Source: Rhodamnia argentea (Eukaryota; Streptophyta; Magnoliopsida; Myrtales; Myrtaceae). Taken from it: DNA of 64,000 nt. Of this stretch, positions 1-12,800 are shown piece after piece (position 1 is the stretch's first letter; each line of letters starts with the position of its first letter). The stretch lies in NCBI RefSeq assembly GCF_020921035.1, contig NC_063157.1, positions 248,001-312,000 on the forward strand. The letters are read 5' to 3'. Below the pieces are notes generated by a model. That model worked only from the letters and a program-made list of their open reading frames with translations, had not been told where the DNA came from and did not search any database. The translations under genes were made by a program, and so were the position numbers.

Positions 1-2
1 CT

Positions 3-3000
3 CCTGCACCGGTGCCTCGATTAGATGGGGCAGCAATTCAGATAAAGAATCTTCTTTTTGTGTTTGCCGGATATGGCACTATTGATTATGTAAGAACACC
101 GCCAACCCCCTTGATTTGACATGTGTTACCTGGATTAGGAAGCAAGCTATCAACTTAAATGTCTATATCATTCTCATACTATGTTAACTTGGCAGCTTTG
201 CTGCTTGTTATTGGGAACTTTTCTATGCTTGTTGGTTTGTTATTCTAATGATGCATTGCGGTGATCTTTGCGTCCAATGCAGTTAGAAGTTCTGTTATTT
301 GTGTTAACGTTGGAAATAGAACTATGCCAAACGAAAAGCAAGAAAATCTTCCTTTTTAGCTTGGGTACATAATGAAGGGCTCAGTCTGCTAAATCCCAAA
401 TTTATTGCCATGGAAGCATGATCAAAGATTGGTTTAATTCCCAGAAATGCTGTTTAGGCCAGCCTCCTTTCTTATGTTGTCTAGTGTCATGAATTGCTAT
501 ATCAAGAACATGCAAACATAGCACGATTATGTAGTATTAAAGTACTTGGATCAGCGTGATCACTTCACTAATTTGTGAGCCATGTAAGTTGATTTCTGAG
601 GCAAATGAGCTATGTTTGGAGTTAAACTGGTAAGACTTGAGTTTAAGACTGATCACCTTGAGTTGGATGCCTTGTTTCCCCTGTTCATTGTGAGTGCTCT
701 CATAGTACCGGGTATTCTTTCAGCAATGTTGCCTGTTCATTTAGGAGACAATTCTAGCCAAAAATGTAAAGTTGGGTCTGGTTTGCATTGTTTGGTACAG
801 TATCCGAGCCTAGAGGTTCTGACACTTCCTCTTTTGCTTTATTTTGGCTGGCCGGACAGGTGCATTCTCATGTTGACATATACAACTTTTCAGATAATAC
901 TTGGGGAGGAAGATTTGACATGCCAAAAGAAATGGCTCATTCACATTTGGGAATGGTGACGGATGGGAGATATATATATGTGGTCACAGGACAATATGGT
1001 CCACAATGTCGTGGACCTACAGCACATAATTTCGTGTTAGATACTGAGACCAAGCAGTGGGATGACTTGCCCCCTTTACCGATTCCTAGGTACATTATCT
1101 GTTCTCTGAATCTTAAGTTTTAGGCCTTCTAGAGAAGCTTGTTATCGTCGTGCTCTTGTTTTTTGGGGTAATTTCTGAAAGAGTTTTTCAATAATCTTTT
1201 TGAGCATGATGCGCTTTCACGAATTATATTGAATATTTGAGATCCTACACTGTTTGTTCTATTTTTTATCCCCAACTTGTTTCCTTATCGCAATTATCAA
1301 TTTTTTCCTTGTAAATGTCTCCAACTGGATCTCACTCCTGTTGAAATCAGTGCAAATTGTTCTTGCCCTTTTTTTAAGGACGTTTTTAAATTTGTAAATT
1401 TTAGGTATGCACCCGCAACCCAACTTTGGAAAGGTAGACTTCATGTGATGGGAGGCAGCAAAGAGAATAGGCATACGCCTGCAGTTGAGCACTGGAGTCT
1501 TGCAGTGAAGGATGGAAAAGCGTTGGAGAAGGAATGGAGGAATGAAATACCAATTCCCCGTGGAGGACCTCATAGGTTCATTTCCCTCTCTTTTTGGAGA
1601 TATCCTTTGCTAATTTATTTCAATGCATGGTTATCCATTGCCATAGTTGTTTCCGCGGCTCTTATGGATGGCCATGTGAAAATTTTATATATCTTGAGTT
1701 ACAATCTTGTAAAACAAGGAGCCCTTGATCAATGTAGGCCTAAAATCACTCTCATAAATGTGGAGGCCAACTTAATGGGTTTCCCTTAAATATTTGACAA
1801 ATGTATGGTTTCAGGGTAAAAACATTGACTACTTGGAAACAAGAAACCGAAGATTACTTGGAGGACACATATCCCATGCAATCTGTTAGAGGCATTTCCA
1901 TTTCCAGATATCAATTAGATTTTCACATAAGCATTCTATTGGATTTTCACATAAGCATCATCACCTTTTCCGAAATGTTAAAGACGTTTAATCATTGCTA
2001 TGCTGTTTCACTTGAAATTATATCCATGCAGGGCCTGCGTTGTGGTTGATGACCAATTGATGGTTTTGGGCGGTCAAGAAGGTGATTTCATGGCAAAACC
2101 TGGATCGCCTATTTTCAAATGCTCACGTAGAAATGAGGTAGCTTGCTTATCGTCCCTCTCAAAATTTCTTTAAATGATGGGAAAACTTCTCTTGTTGACC
2201 TTGTCAATGACATTGGATACTTGCTATATGGCTTAATATCTATTTGCGGTTTTCTCAGTTCATCTGCTCATGCATCTTATATCATGTACTATTTTTGGTT
2301 TTTGTGCTCTGCGGGGACGGCCTAGCTCTAGCATTTATTTGATGAATTTAGCTTTTGCTTCACCAAGGAAATGCTTTGTTCACTCTGTCAGGTTGTTTAT
2401 GGCGATGTTTACATGCTAGACGATGAGAAGAAGTGGAAAGTATTACCTTCGATGCTAAAGCCAAACTCCCACATCGAGTTTGCTTGGGCTCATGTTAATA
2501 ATTCTATTATCATTGCTGGAGGCACAACGGAGAAGCATCCAGTGACAAAGAAGATGGTGCTTAATGGGGAAGTGGTCCAGTTTAATTTAGATACACTGGT
2601 ATTAACTCCTTTCTTCGTAATAGTTGGAAAGAAGACATGCCCATAGTGATGTCTACACTTGCCTAGGAACGCAGATGGATAGATAAAATATTTAACCATG
2701 TGTGTCATCATATCCACTGTCACTACATTGATCATGGTGAGAAGCTCTGCCTAATTAATCATTTTCTATGGTCGACATCGCGTGTATGGTTCTTTGCCTA
2801 TTCTCCTTGGATGCCGTTAACCCATTTTTATCAGGTCACTTCCAACACTTTCAAGTTATTCTGCTCCACACAATCATGCTATTTCCTGTATCTCGGAGCC
2901 ATTTGATTCTCTTTGTCCCTTATCATGCACTGGAAGTATAGTTCTTGCATTGGTTACAATTCTGAGTGATTAACTTGTCAAGTTTAAAGCATAAACATGT

Positions 3001-3657
3001 TTTACGAGGTTTCTCCTTTGACATCCTGTGAAGCTTAGTTTTTTTGTCAAATCTTAAGTGTAAACAAGTTTGTCAAAAGTCTCTTTTTACGTCCTGTGAA
3101 GCTTGGTTTTTGGGTTCTTTACAAGATGGTACTACCTTTTCAGGTCAAAGATCTTCATTCTCATTCTTCTTTTGGGTTCTTTTATGTCCTTTTTCTGGTC
3201 ATGTCGCTGTCTTTACTGAAGTACACAAGTATATTCAGCAACAATGCCATAGCATGGTTTTATCATCACCAGGTTCCGTACCTGTCTTCCCATTCCCCAT
3301 CCTACTGAACTAATCTGTTCAAATAGATGTTTTCTCCTAGGCCAATACAACAAATAAACTGGGTTTTGATTGCTGTAGCTAATGGATAGATCCTTCATAC
3401 TTTCGTATCATTCCGAAGAGCTCGTTTTATTTGATACACTTCGCTAATTGTAACTTATGCCTTTTACTTCTGTCATATCCGGAATGATGCAGAAGTGGTC
3501 TGTGATTGGCAAACTTCCTTATCGTGTGAAGACTACACTTGTTGGGTTCTGGGATGGGTGGTTTTACTTCACATCTGGACAGCGAGACAAAGGACCGGCT
3601 GATCCAGTGCCAAAGAAGGTCATCGGAGAGATGTGGAGAACAAAACTAAGATTGTAA
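3..3657 (+). CDS. Kelch-repeat (galactose oxidase-like) protein, 5'-truncated
   Basis: This is the C-terminal 321 residues of a kelch beta-propeller protein; the start lies left of the window. Six exons join in frame with GT-AG introns: 3-89, 860-1089, 1405-1575, 2032-2137, 2392-2598 and 3493-3657 (stop TAA). Kelch blades are visible as glycine pairs and spaced aromatics: FVFAGYG, YVVTGQYG, LHVMGGSKENRH, LMVLGGQEGDF and IIIAGGTTEKHP. The layout resembles Arabidopsis At3g27220/At1g51540 kelch proteins as I remember them. No F-box is seen in the part present. The molecular role is unknown; propellers of this type usually bind partners and are not expected to be enzymes. The neighbouring gene is also a kelch gene, in tail-to-tail orientation. 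Confidence 0.88.
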
Positions 3658-4272
3658 TTCTTTTTTTTTCAACCGATTCTTTTATCGGGCATTTTGGATG
3701 CAATTTTTTGGCTATGATGTGTTATGCCTAGTACAGTGGGAGCAAGGGGCGGGAATGGAGTCTCCCCTAACCATGTATAGAAATGCAGGCCTAATGTGAC
3801 AAATACTGTAACTGTCAGAAGTTCTATAGGGTTATATCTCCATTGATTCTTGAGGAGCCCCTCTGGGATGAACTACTTTGTGGTGGAATTGTCTATTGGA
3901 GTTTGACGTGTTAGGCGCTGCATACTTGTGTCTCCTTTTCAATGTCCTTGTAACAAGCGCTCTAAAGAGCATGGCCAGAGAGAGAGAGGAGAGAGTTGAG
4001 GTTCGCCAATATATGCCAAATGCAATTCAATGCTACCCCCTATGATCACCAACATCCCAGGACCTATGGTCAGGAATAAGACATTTAAAGACTTGGCCGA
4101 TCTTTCAATGCTTTATTGTATTGCACAGAAAACGACCTCGTCAATAGTAGAAGATTCATGTCTAATTCCTTTAATTATATACATGGGTATCATTTAATCA
4201 TAGAGTCAGCGGTACATACAGGACCACGTAACGACCAAGACAAATGATAAACTGCACCCATCCAACCGGTCG
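3658..4272. other. Convergent intergenic gap between two kelch genes
   Basis: This 615 bp stretch separates the stop codons of two converging kelch genes and should hold both 3' UTRs. I see no open frame or repeat that needs a separate call. Confidence 0.6.
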
Positions 4273-7200
4273 TCAGAGCTGAAGCATTAGCTCCGCCAGG
4301 AAGAGCTCCCCATCAAACCTGAGGCCGGATGACTCGACAGGGTGAATCAAGCCATCCACCATCCCCCCATATATATACAGGTATCTTCCAGAATGATCAG
4401 CACAAGCTCGATGAAATGATCTACCATTGGGTTTGTAACCTTTGGTGTTCAACTTCTTCCACGAATTCGCTTGAATTGGCTGGAATCCGATGGAAGGAAT
4501 TGCTTTAATGTCCAACACCCAAAAGTCATCTTTTCGGTGTCTGTGTGAATCCTCACCACCATGAATTAGCAGGCGACCTCCTAAGACAAGGTTAGCCGAG
4601 TGGCCAACTCTCGGAAGGCAAACGCCTTCAGGTATATCACTTAACTCGTACAACAATTGCACCCACGTCCCATTGCCCTCAGACAAGTCCAAGTGCCACA
4701 CGTCATTAAGCACCTCGTAGCCCAATCCTCTCCCTCCAAATAAAACTGTTCGGCTTCCCCCAATGCAAGTCAGTGAATGTCCTGAACGAGCGGGAGGTGC
4801 TGGGTGAGTCACAACCTCATGCCATCTTCCTAAACAGAAGTTTTCAGACAGTTCCAATACCCAAGTGTCTCCTAATCGAAGGCCATACAACCCTATTCCT
4901 CCGTGGACAACCATCTTCCGGTTGTCAATGCAACATGCGGCATGTGCTCCACGGGCAGGTGGTACAATTGAACCGACATCAAGTAGCCTCCACAATAACG
5001 TGATGCCCAGAGTCTCATTCCATGTGACTTGCCCTACCCAAGTATCATTTTGGCGGTTCCCATGGTCATTGATTCCTCCAAACAGAACGAGGAAATTGCC
5101 TATCACCACACATGTATGCCCAAATCTTCCACTTGGAGAGCCTGAATTAACCCTCTGCCATTCCAACCTCTTCCTAAAATCTTTTCCAATATATGCCACC
5201 CAAGTGTCATCAAGATGACGTCCTGACGTGATCAAAAAGGAAAAAGGACATTAGATAAAGAGATCAATATTCAACAGTGAAAACATACTTTTGCCAATTT
5301 ACTTTAGAGGTTCCAGGCACTCTATTCCACTATGGCCACAAAAGTTGTACTCTGTTATTGTATGCCAATGATCCACTTTCTTAAGCCAGCCATAACAGAT
5401 GCTCAGCTCCAAGAACACTTTGAAGTATGAATATACTCTCCCTTTTTAGGGAATAAACTATAACGAGACCATTTTTCAACTAATGCATTTGTGATAAATA
5501 TATCCTGTATAAGTCTTACAGAGCTTGATGCATGAGCACATCTTTCAAGAATCAATTTGATGATAAAGCTATCAACTTTGTATGTAACTCCTCTCCTGAA
5601 CTAAAAGATCCTTAAAAAAGAATGGTTAGGAAAAGATAGGATAATTGATCACACCAACAACCAGACCACAGACTAAACACTGAAGCAATAATGCAGAGAG
5701 CTATATGGGAGAGGCGATACGACAATGCAAGGCAAATAATAACGGATGAATGATTAATATCCTCTTAAGACAAGCTAGTCTAACAGAAAGAACTTTGCAT
5801 TGAAATGACATATCACTGAAACACATTACGAAGGAAAAGAGAATCAAATCTGAGCAAAGATTTAGTAGGAAAAGTATTTCTACAATATAAGTGTCTGTAT
5901 GGCAAAACCATCAAAATTGCATACAGGAAGACAGTAATCAGCTGTTAGATTGAAGTGAACAATTCCGCATCTTATATCGTTCCATGAAGAGGTCAGTCAG
6001 CAAGGATTTCTCGTGATTCAGCAAATCTGAGTGTTCACATACTCAATGGGCCAGATAAGAAAACCAAAAGCTATCCTCCCCTCCCCCCTAACTATCGAAA
6101 GGATGGAAAGGACAGAGGCTAGGCTTTTAGTGCCCCCTCCAATCATGATTAAAGAATTCAGGACTAATAATCACCAGTGAATATCAATTCCACATTCTCT
6201 CTCTGGCTATCTTCATTGTTGTCACAATGGTTTGGGCCATTGCATCAATGCTGTTGGGCTTAAGAAAAGTTCCTGTCATGATGCTAACAGAATCTCTTCT
6301 CAGAAAAATGAATTACCAGTCTATTTTCTTTGGGCGACAAACAAGTCTGCAAGAGCTATTCTGATGCGCTACCCCTTCCATTGGTAGCTTGATCTCGGTA
6401 GGAAGTTGAGGAATACTCATGATGGTCATAGTGAATAGCAAGCTAAGGAATATTCTCGATGGTCATGGTCGATAGCAAGCAACAAGGACTCTCTATATCA
6501 AAACCAATGACTAAGCTAGGTCACTTCAAATGCTTCTCAGACAGGAAATTTTACACTCCACATCCCTGGCTTTATATTGTTTTGACAGTGTAATGATCAT
6601 AATCAATTTCCAATTATCGGTAGCAATTGGCGTATGGAAAGGCATCACTAAAGCAATGACATATGCATGCCTTGTCAGTCGTATACACAAAATATATAAG
6701 CCTGCACTTCGCAAAAAGAAGAATGAATCAAATATGAATCACAGGGCAAGAAACCACAATCCAAATCCTACTAATCTTTCTAGGCAGACCATGGTCGTTT
6801 ATTTCTGCTGAAGACAACAGAAACCCAAAGAACCCAACTACTTGGAAGTATGAATTTTCCCACTGGAAAACCCAACATCTTACAAAAATTCACCGCAGAA
6901 TTGACAGTGATCCTCATCATATTAAGGAAATAAAAGCACGGTTCATTAAATATATCCTTTAGTTTCAAGAGCAATGAGAAACTTACCCCCCTCACAGCCA
7001 CCGCCAAACAAAACCAAGCAATCAGACACAAAGTTGAGAGAGTGAGAGGCCCTTGGGCTGGGCAACAGCATCTCACCACCGCCCGTCTCTGAAAGATTAT
7101 GACACGCGACGGAATCAAGATGAAGCACATGGTCGTATATCTTCATCCATGAAAGCTCACCCTCACGGTAATCCGAGGATTTGAGGGCATCGACTGAGGT

Positions 7201-7407
7201 GGGTCCCCACTCTCTCCTGCAAATGGACTCCCAGAGAGCATCAGAGCATGCTAAAGTCCTGAACTTTTTGCAAGTCATGGAGAAAGAAACGATTGAATCA
7301 ACAGGTAGGAGGAGCAAGATTGAAAAAAGATGGTCTGGGGCTAAATCGCTTATGGGAGATCCATCACTTGTGGTGGTGTTGCTGTTGCTGGTACTGGTCT
7401 CTGCCAT
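4273..7407 (-). CDS. F-box/kelch-repeat protein, At1g51550-like
   Basis: Two exons (7407-6987 and 5222-4273) give about 456 residues, close to the Arabidopsis relative as I remember it. The splice joins the propeller across GGG|GT and CAG|G in frame. The N-terminus has a Ser/Thr-rich leader, then an F-box at about residues 19-67 (ISDLAPDHLFSILLLLP ... WESICRREWG). Six kelch blades follow, each ending in a DTWV/DVWH/DFWV-like strand after a GG turn (FGGGCEGG, FGGINDHG, HGGIGLYG, FGGRGLGY, HGGEDSHR, YGGMVDG). F-box proteins of this class normally serve as substrate adaptors of SCF ubiquitin ligases, with the propeller binding the target; the target here is unknown. A methionine 18 codons upstream (7461) is possible, but 7407 fits the family better. 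The single intron is 1.76 kb and shows no obvious element. Confidence 0.9.
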
Positions 7408-7461
7408 GAAAAGGGAGCTATGGATGCTACTGGGTACTGCGAAAGAGTTGTGGAGAATCAA

Positions 7462-8672
7462 TCATTGGGATGCTCTGGTGGAGAGGGAGGCAAATGATGA
7501 AGCTGGTGGGCTGATTTTGTCAAGAAGCAAATCAAAAATGACCAATGGTGAAACTTTGCTACTGGACAGGATGGATGATGACGGGGGGCTCCCATATGCT
7601 TTGTCTTGTTTCTGCAACTGTGAGCGCCACTTGTGAGCATCTTGCACAGTATAAAAAACATCAAACTCGACAATCTAGTGCGACCGCCTCTAGTTTCTCG
7701 GTTGAACCAAATACAAAGCCTGCTCACCATCTTACATTTCACTGCAGAATAGTGATGATAATAAATCGAACCTTCGGTTTGTTTTTGTCATTCCTCGAAT
7801 GGGTGAACGAGAGTTTGAAAATTAGAAAGGTTCTGATTTTGAGCCGGACAAGGATGAGGCTCTTGTAGGAAGTTCAATATATCTAAGAACGTATTTTTTT
7901 AAGTTATTCTAAATATTTGTGCCGGCGTATTTTCACAAGCCAAAGACCGTAACAAAATAAATATTCACATTAATCAATTTTTGCGACAAAATTTACATGA
8001 AGTACTATTTAAAAGATATCCGAAGCCCATCACGATTCACGTTGGTTCATCCTCTAATTTATTGTAAAGCTTGCCATCCATCTAATTGTTGTAACGAGGA
8101 TTCTATTTATTAATCCTTTAATACGTTTGTCAAATATGAGTACAATATGATACTAACCATTTAATATCGTTGTTTCTCAAATGTGATTTTGGTATTGTCT
8201 ATTTGTCTTTCAATATATAAATTATCAAATATGGGTCGGATATGAGATGGGTATCCTTACATTATTAAACTCTTTCAAATAATCTATATATACATTGTAA
8301 ATTATTTTTAAACATTTATTACCAAATTTTGCATTATTCTGCACAATTATGCAAATTAAATGAATATATAAAATAAAATTGATAAGAAGTTAAAGACCAA
8401 CTCTATGCATGAATAGTATAGATTTTCTTAGATTAGAGTATAGCTAAAGTAACTATAAGAAACCAACTATTACAGTAAAGCTTGCATGTAAGCGTACCAT
8501 GTGATGTTAAGCTCGCGCGATCAATAACATTCAAGGATGTACATATTACATACTCTCGAATGGAGTGATGGGCCTTGCCTCAATAAAAGCACAAAGAAAT
8601 ACAAGGGTATGAATATGTGGCCTGAATCTTTAAGCCGAAACCATGTTTGGTCTCCCATTTAGGACTGACATT
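7462..8672. other. AT-rich intergenic DNA upstream of F-box/kelch gene
   Basis: This holds the promoter side of the F-box/kelch gene up to about 7.9 kb, then strongly AT-rich sequence. I see no convincing gene or terminal repeat. Confidence 0.5.
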
Positions 8673-8955
8673 CTAACGTTCCCATGCCACAATTCCCGCC
8701 CCATTTCTCATGTCTTCTTCTGAAGATCCATACACCCTCAATAAATTTATACTCTGCACATGCAGCGGATATGGTGAGTTTGTCTTCCATTTCTCTTGGA
8801 ATGCAATGCTCGGTGCATCCTTGAACATTGCATGCTCAGTTCCAAAATGATTCGGCCTCAACGAATGTCTATCCCAAGTGCAGATATTTCTTAACAACTG
8901 CACAAACGGAATATTCCACTTGAATAGTTTCTTTCTCTTGTGACGCCCTGTGAAG
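8673..8955 (-). other. Unassigned open frame, possible gene fragment
   Basis: On the minus strand one frame stays open from about 8955 to a TAG ending at 8673. It gives a protein-like composition (stretches such as KRKKLFKWNIPFVQLL and FKDAPSIAFQEKWK). I do not recognise the family, and I found no flanking exons. It may be a gene relic, part of a distal 3' UTR of the GATA gene, or chance. Confidence 0.25.
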
Positions 8956-9822
8956 GTACCGACGTAATTAAGGATTCAAGAAGCAAAAAACAAGTTACAA
9001 GTATGATATGTCAATTCAACGTGGTTTTCCTCTTTAAAAGCATTTATATGTGATAAAGTTCTGAAATTTACAACATGGTTCATGGAAATTGCTCACAGCA
9101 ATAGTATGGTTATCCACTTTTACATGGTTTGAGTTAGGACGTGAACTATTTTGATGTCAAGTAGCCCTTCATAATGGCTGAAAAAAAGAAGAAAGAAAAC
9201 GAAAAGTTGCTATTCTAACAGAAGTCTGATGTTGATGCTTTGGCTTCTAAATATTCTTCAGCTGTCCTTCATTTCCCAATTCTCTATTCGAATGAGAGCA
9301 AACTGACAGGGTCAGTTGTGTGAGAGAGAACCTACACATCCAGCCAGTTTCAGAATTTAAATATAAAAAAAAAAAAGTTCGAGAATTATAAGTAGAGGCG
9401 TAGGATCTGCAAGCGATAACAATACTGTTCAGCCACTTAACACAAAAGGGCTCTTTCGAGTAATGAAAATATGGAGAAGACTGCAAAGAACTATCTCGCT
9501 TATTCCACGCAGTTTGGGTCAAGATATACAAAAAGAGGGAAATTTGCGGTTCCTCTCTAACCTAACAACAGGAATACAATCCCAAAACCCAGAGGTCGCT
9601 TAGCTGGCATATAAGGAAACTTTCCAAGACCTGCATCCATCTGGAAAGCCAGAAAAAACATCCTACGCAGTAAACTAAGTATCTCATAATCTAAAAGGAA
9701 GTCTCTTACAAACCTTCTAGTGTGCTCCCTCAAAATTTCTAACATCGATATCTTTTTGCTGATTGAGCCAAAGAATGTACTCATGATGAATCACTAGCAT
9801 TTTCTGCGATTCTAAGGACCAT
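8956..9822 (-). other. Probable 3' UTR and downstream flank of the GATA gene
   Basis: The sequence after the proposed stop of the TIFY-GATA gene. Short open frames here have no family resemblance. I infer 3' UTR in the part nearest the stop; no polyadenylation site was fixed. Confidence 0.4.
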
Positions 9823-12800
9823 TCAATCAGCCCCCAGGTTTGCGCTCTGCATCTATCAACAAAGAGAGGAGATTTTTAAGAAGTGAACACAATCCCAAGC
9901 AGAAAAACAACTCTAAAGGACTCAAATAATTTAACGGAACCAGAAATTGGCTGCCCACCTCGTTCCTGTTTAAGGAAGAAACTTGTCCACCTGGATGGGC
10001 TGCCTTCGAAAGATCCCTTAAAGTTCCCTAAAGATCATTAAGAAATTATTACAGTAAGCAAATGCTTTTCAAAATCTTTTAGACTCAAAAGCCATATAGA
10101 CAAGTCAAGACATTTCCTCTCATTTAAAAGCAAAAACTGGGACAAGCAATTGCAAGTGAACATGCGAATACTAATGTAGAAAGACACGAATCTAAGGCAT
10201 CACTTTTACCACGCCAACACCTGCCAAACAATATCACAGTGTACCCTAGCCAATGGTGAAGTCTCAAAAGAATAACATTACCACAAACAGCACTAGTCAT
10301 CTTTACTTCACCAATGTGGCAAACAAACGAATAAAGTAGATCACCTAATTTTCTAACCAGGATTAGCTATAACATACTATGTCTTATAGCAGTAAAGTAT
10401 TTCATAACATGGTATTCGTGCCATAGTCATTGTCTATATTGCATCTTGAGAATGCGGGCAGGAAAAATATGAATTGAACAAAACTCAAAGCCGCTTCTCA
10501 ACAATACTCTAGCTTTCACCTTGTTTGCCCACATCAATCCACATGCATTGCAAAGGGTCCTTGGTCCTTCAGGGCCACGTCGCATCATGGGAGTAGATTT
10601 CTCACTAATCCCACAGTGATGACATCTGCACAGATTTTCAGACAAGCATTAGATTTATTAAAAACTGAATGCAATGCATGGCTCAACTTATGCAATGTAC
10701 ATTACCTGATGGCAGCAATTAATCTATCATTGAAAACATATATACATGAAGAGCTAACAGGCTACTGTTGCTCGGATAAGGTAGTACTTCATGTATCACA
10801 AGGGACTTCACATATGCCTTTGTTTTCCGTCTCTATTAATTTTCAGCTACCTTCTTCCGTGTCCCTAGATTAAATCCTAAAGAAAGAATTTGCTCCCACT
10901 ATGAGAAATTTATGAGATAATCCACCGTTTATTATCATGAACAAGTCAATGTGAAAAGTGGAAGTCAGCATAAAACCGTTTTAAGTTAATCATGTAAAAT
11001 TCTTCTGGATAATCAAACTTTTCTAGATCACTTGTCATAATATGTATTTTTTCATCAACAGAGGTCGCATTTACTAAAGTAACTTTATTATGCAAGTATC
11101 ACTATGTTTAGGTTACCATAGGCTCATTAGAATCTTACATAATGATATTTGTTGCTTCTACAGTACTAAAGGAGATTATGATGATTAACAGCCAATACAA
11201 CATTCAAATAATGGCTCTGATGTAGCAGTAACAAAGAGACTATCTCCCATTAAGAAGTGTGAGTTTAAGGCAATTTAGTGATGATGGAGTTGTGGAGTCT
11301 GATAGAGGAAAGTACTGTTAAAAGGATATATTTGCTTTTGAAGGGTTTTCCACGTAAAAATTTGTGTGTTTTCTTCTCTAATTTCTTCTCTTATACGTTT
11401 CTCATTCTTAATAGATGTTATTAGAGCCCTTGTTCAATGGAATAGTAGAAGCAATGAAGATGGATGAATGGCAGGTGAAGATCGATTGGTTCGATGGCAA
11501 GGACTTTGGTGCATCAGAAGAACCTGCATCAGCTTCTCTTGGAAGTAAAACTAAAATTGATGAAGCAAGAAGATTGGGAATTGTTAGATCGGCAAGTCCT
11601 AGATATAACTGTCTCTTGTTAACACGGAACGTTGCCTTCAAAATTGCCAATGAGAAGACGACAGCAGAATCGATGAGGGCTTTGTATAACATGTACGAGA
11701 AGCCACATTAAACAAGGTATATCTTATGCTTCGTCTCCTCGATCTAAAGATAGACGGAGGCACTTCTGTGACATCAACGAATTCAACATGATCGTGACTT
11801 TGTTGAGTTCAACGGAAATCAAATACGATGAAAAGGTAAAAGCTTTGATTCCATTATCTTCTCTACTTTAGTTGGAGCACAACTGTGACTGTGAGGAGCA
11901 GTTTGTCAAGTCTGAAGAAGTTGAAGCTTCAGAGAGATCTGATTCTTGGTAAGAACATTCACAGAGGAGAGTCCGGTGAATTTTCGGGCACTGCCTTCGG
12001 TACTCAAGGCAGAGGGAGAAGCAATATACAAGGTCTGAATCAAAACCATAGCAGATCGAAGTGCAAAGGGAGAAGCAAATCAAGAACTCATGGTGAAATA
12101 ATTTGCTGGAATTACGAAAGAAGGGTCATCTAAAACGAGATTCCAAAGCCCCAAAGAAGAAGAAAAATCGGAATCAAGATCAGAATCAAGAGGAGGAATC
12201 TGTCAATGCAACCATTGAAGAGAGGTTAGTTCAAGATGCCCTAATCTTGAGCATTGCCAGTTCGACTGAATCTTGGGATATAATCACGGGTACATCTTGT
12301 CACTTAACTTCATCCAAAGAACCAATGCTCACTTTTGTTTCTGAAATGTTATGAAAAATTTATCTTGCTGATGGTGAACCTTTAGATAAAATGGGGAAGT
12401 GTTCACATAAATTGGTCTCAGCGGAAGTTGCATGATGTCAAATATGTTTCTGGCCTTAAGAGAAATTTGATCTCTATAGGTCAAATAGATAGCATAAGAT
12501 ACAGAACTATTCGTGTGTACGGCTTGTGGAAGGATGTTAACTTGCTATGGTTGTAGAACAAGGAACAAAGTTGGGAACACTGTAAATGACTGAAAGCAAT
12601 AGAGCAATAGTAGCACTCGTTGACTCAGAAGCTAATTCCAAATTGTGGCACTGCAAGCTTCAATGCATGAGGAAAGGGATGAAGGTGTTAGCATCTGTGC
12701 GATTTTGTGAGACCACCGCCAACTGTTCCAAAAGCTTAAACTCTTAGATGAAGGCATGGTTACTTATTCAAATATTATAACATTCCCCCTCACGCGTAGG

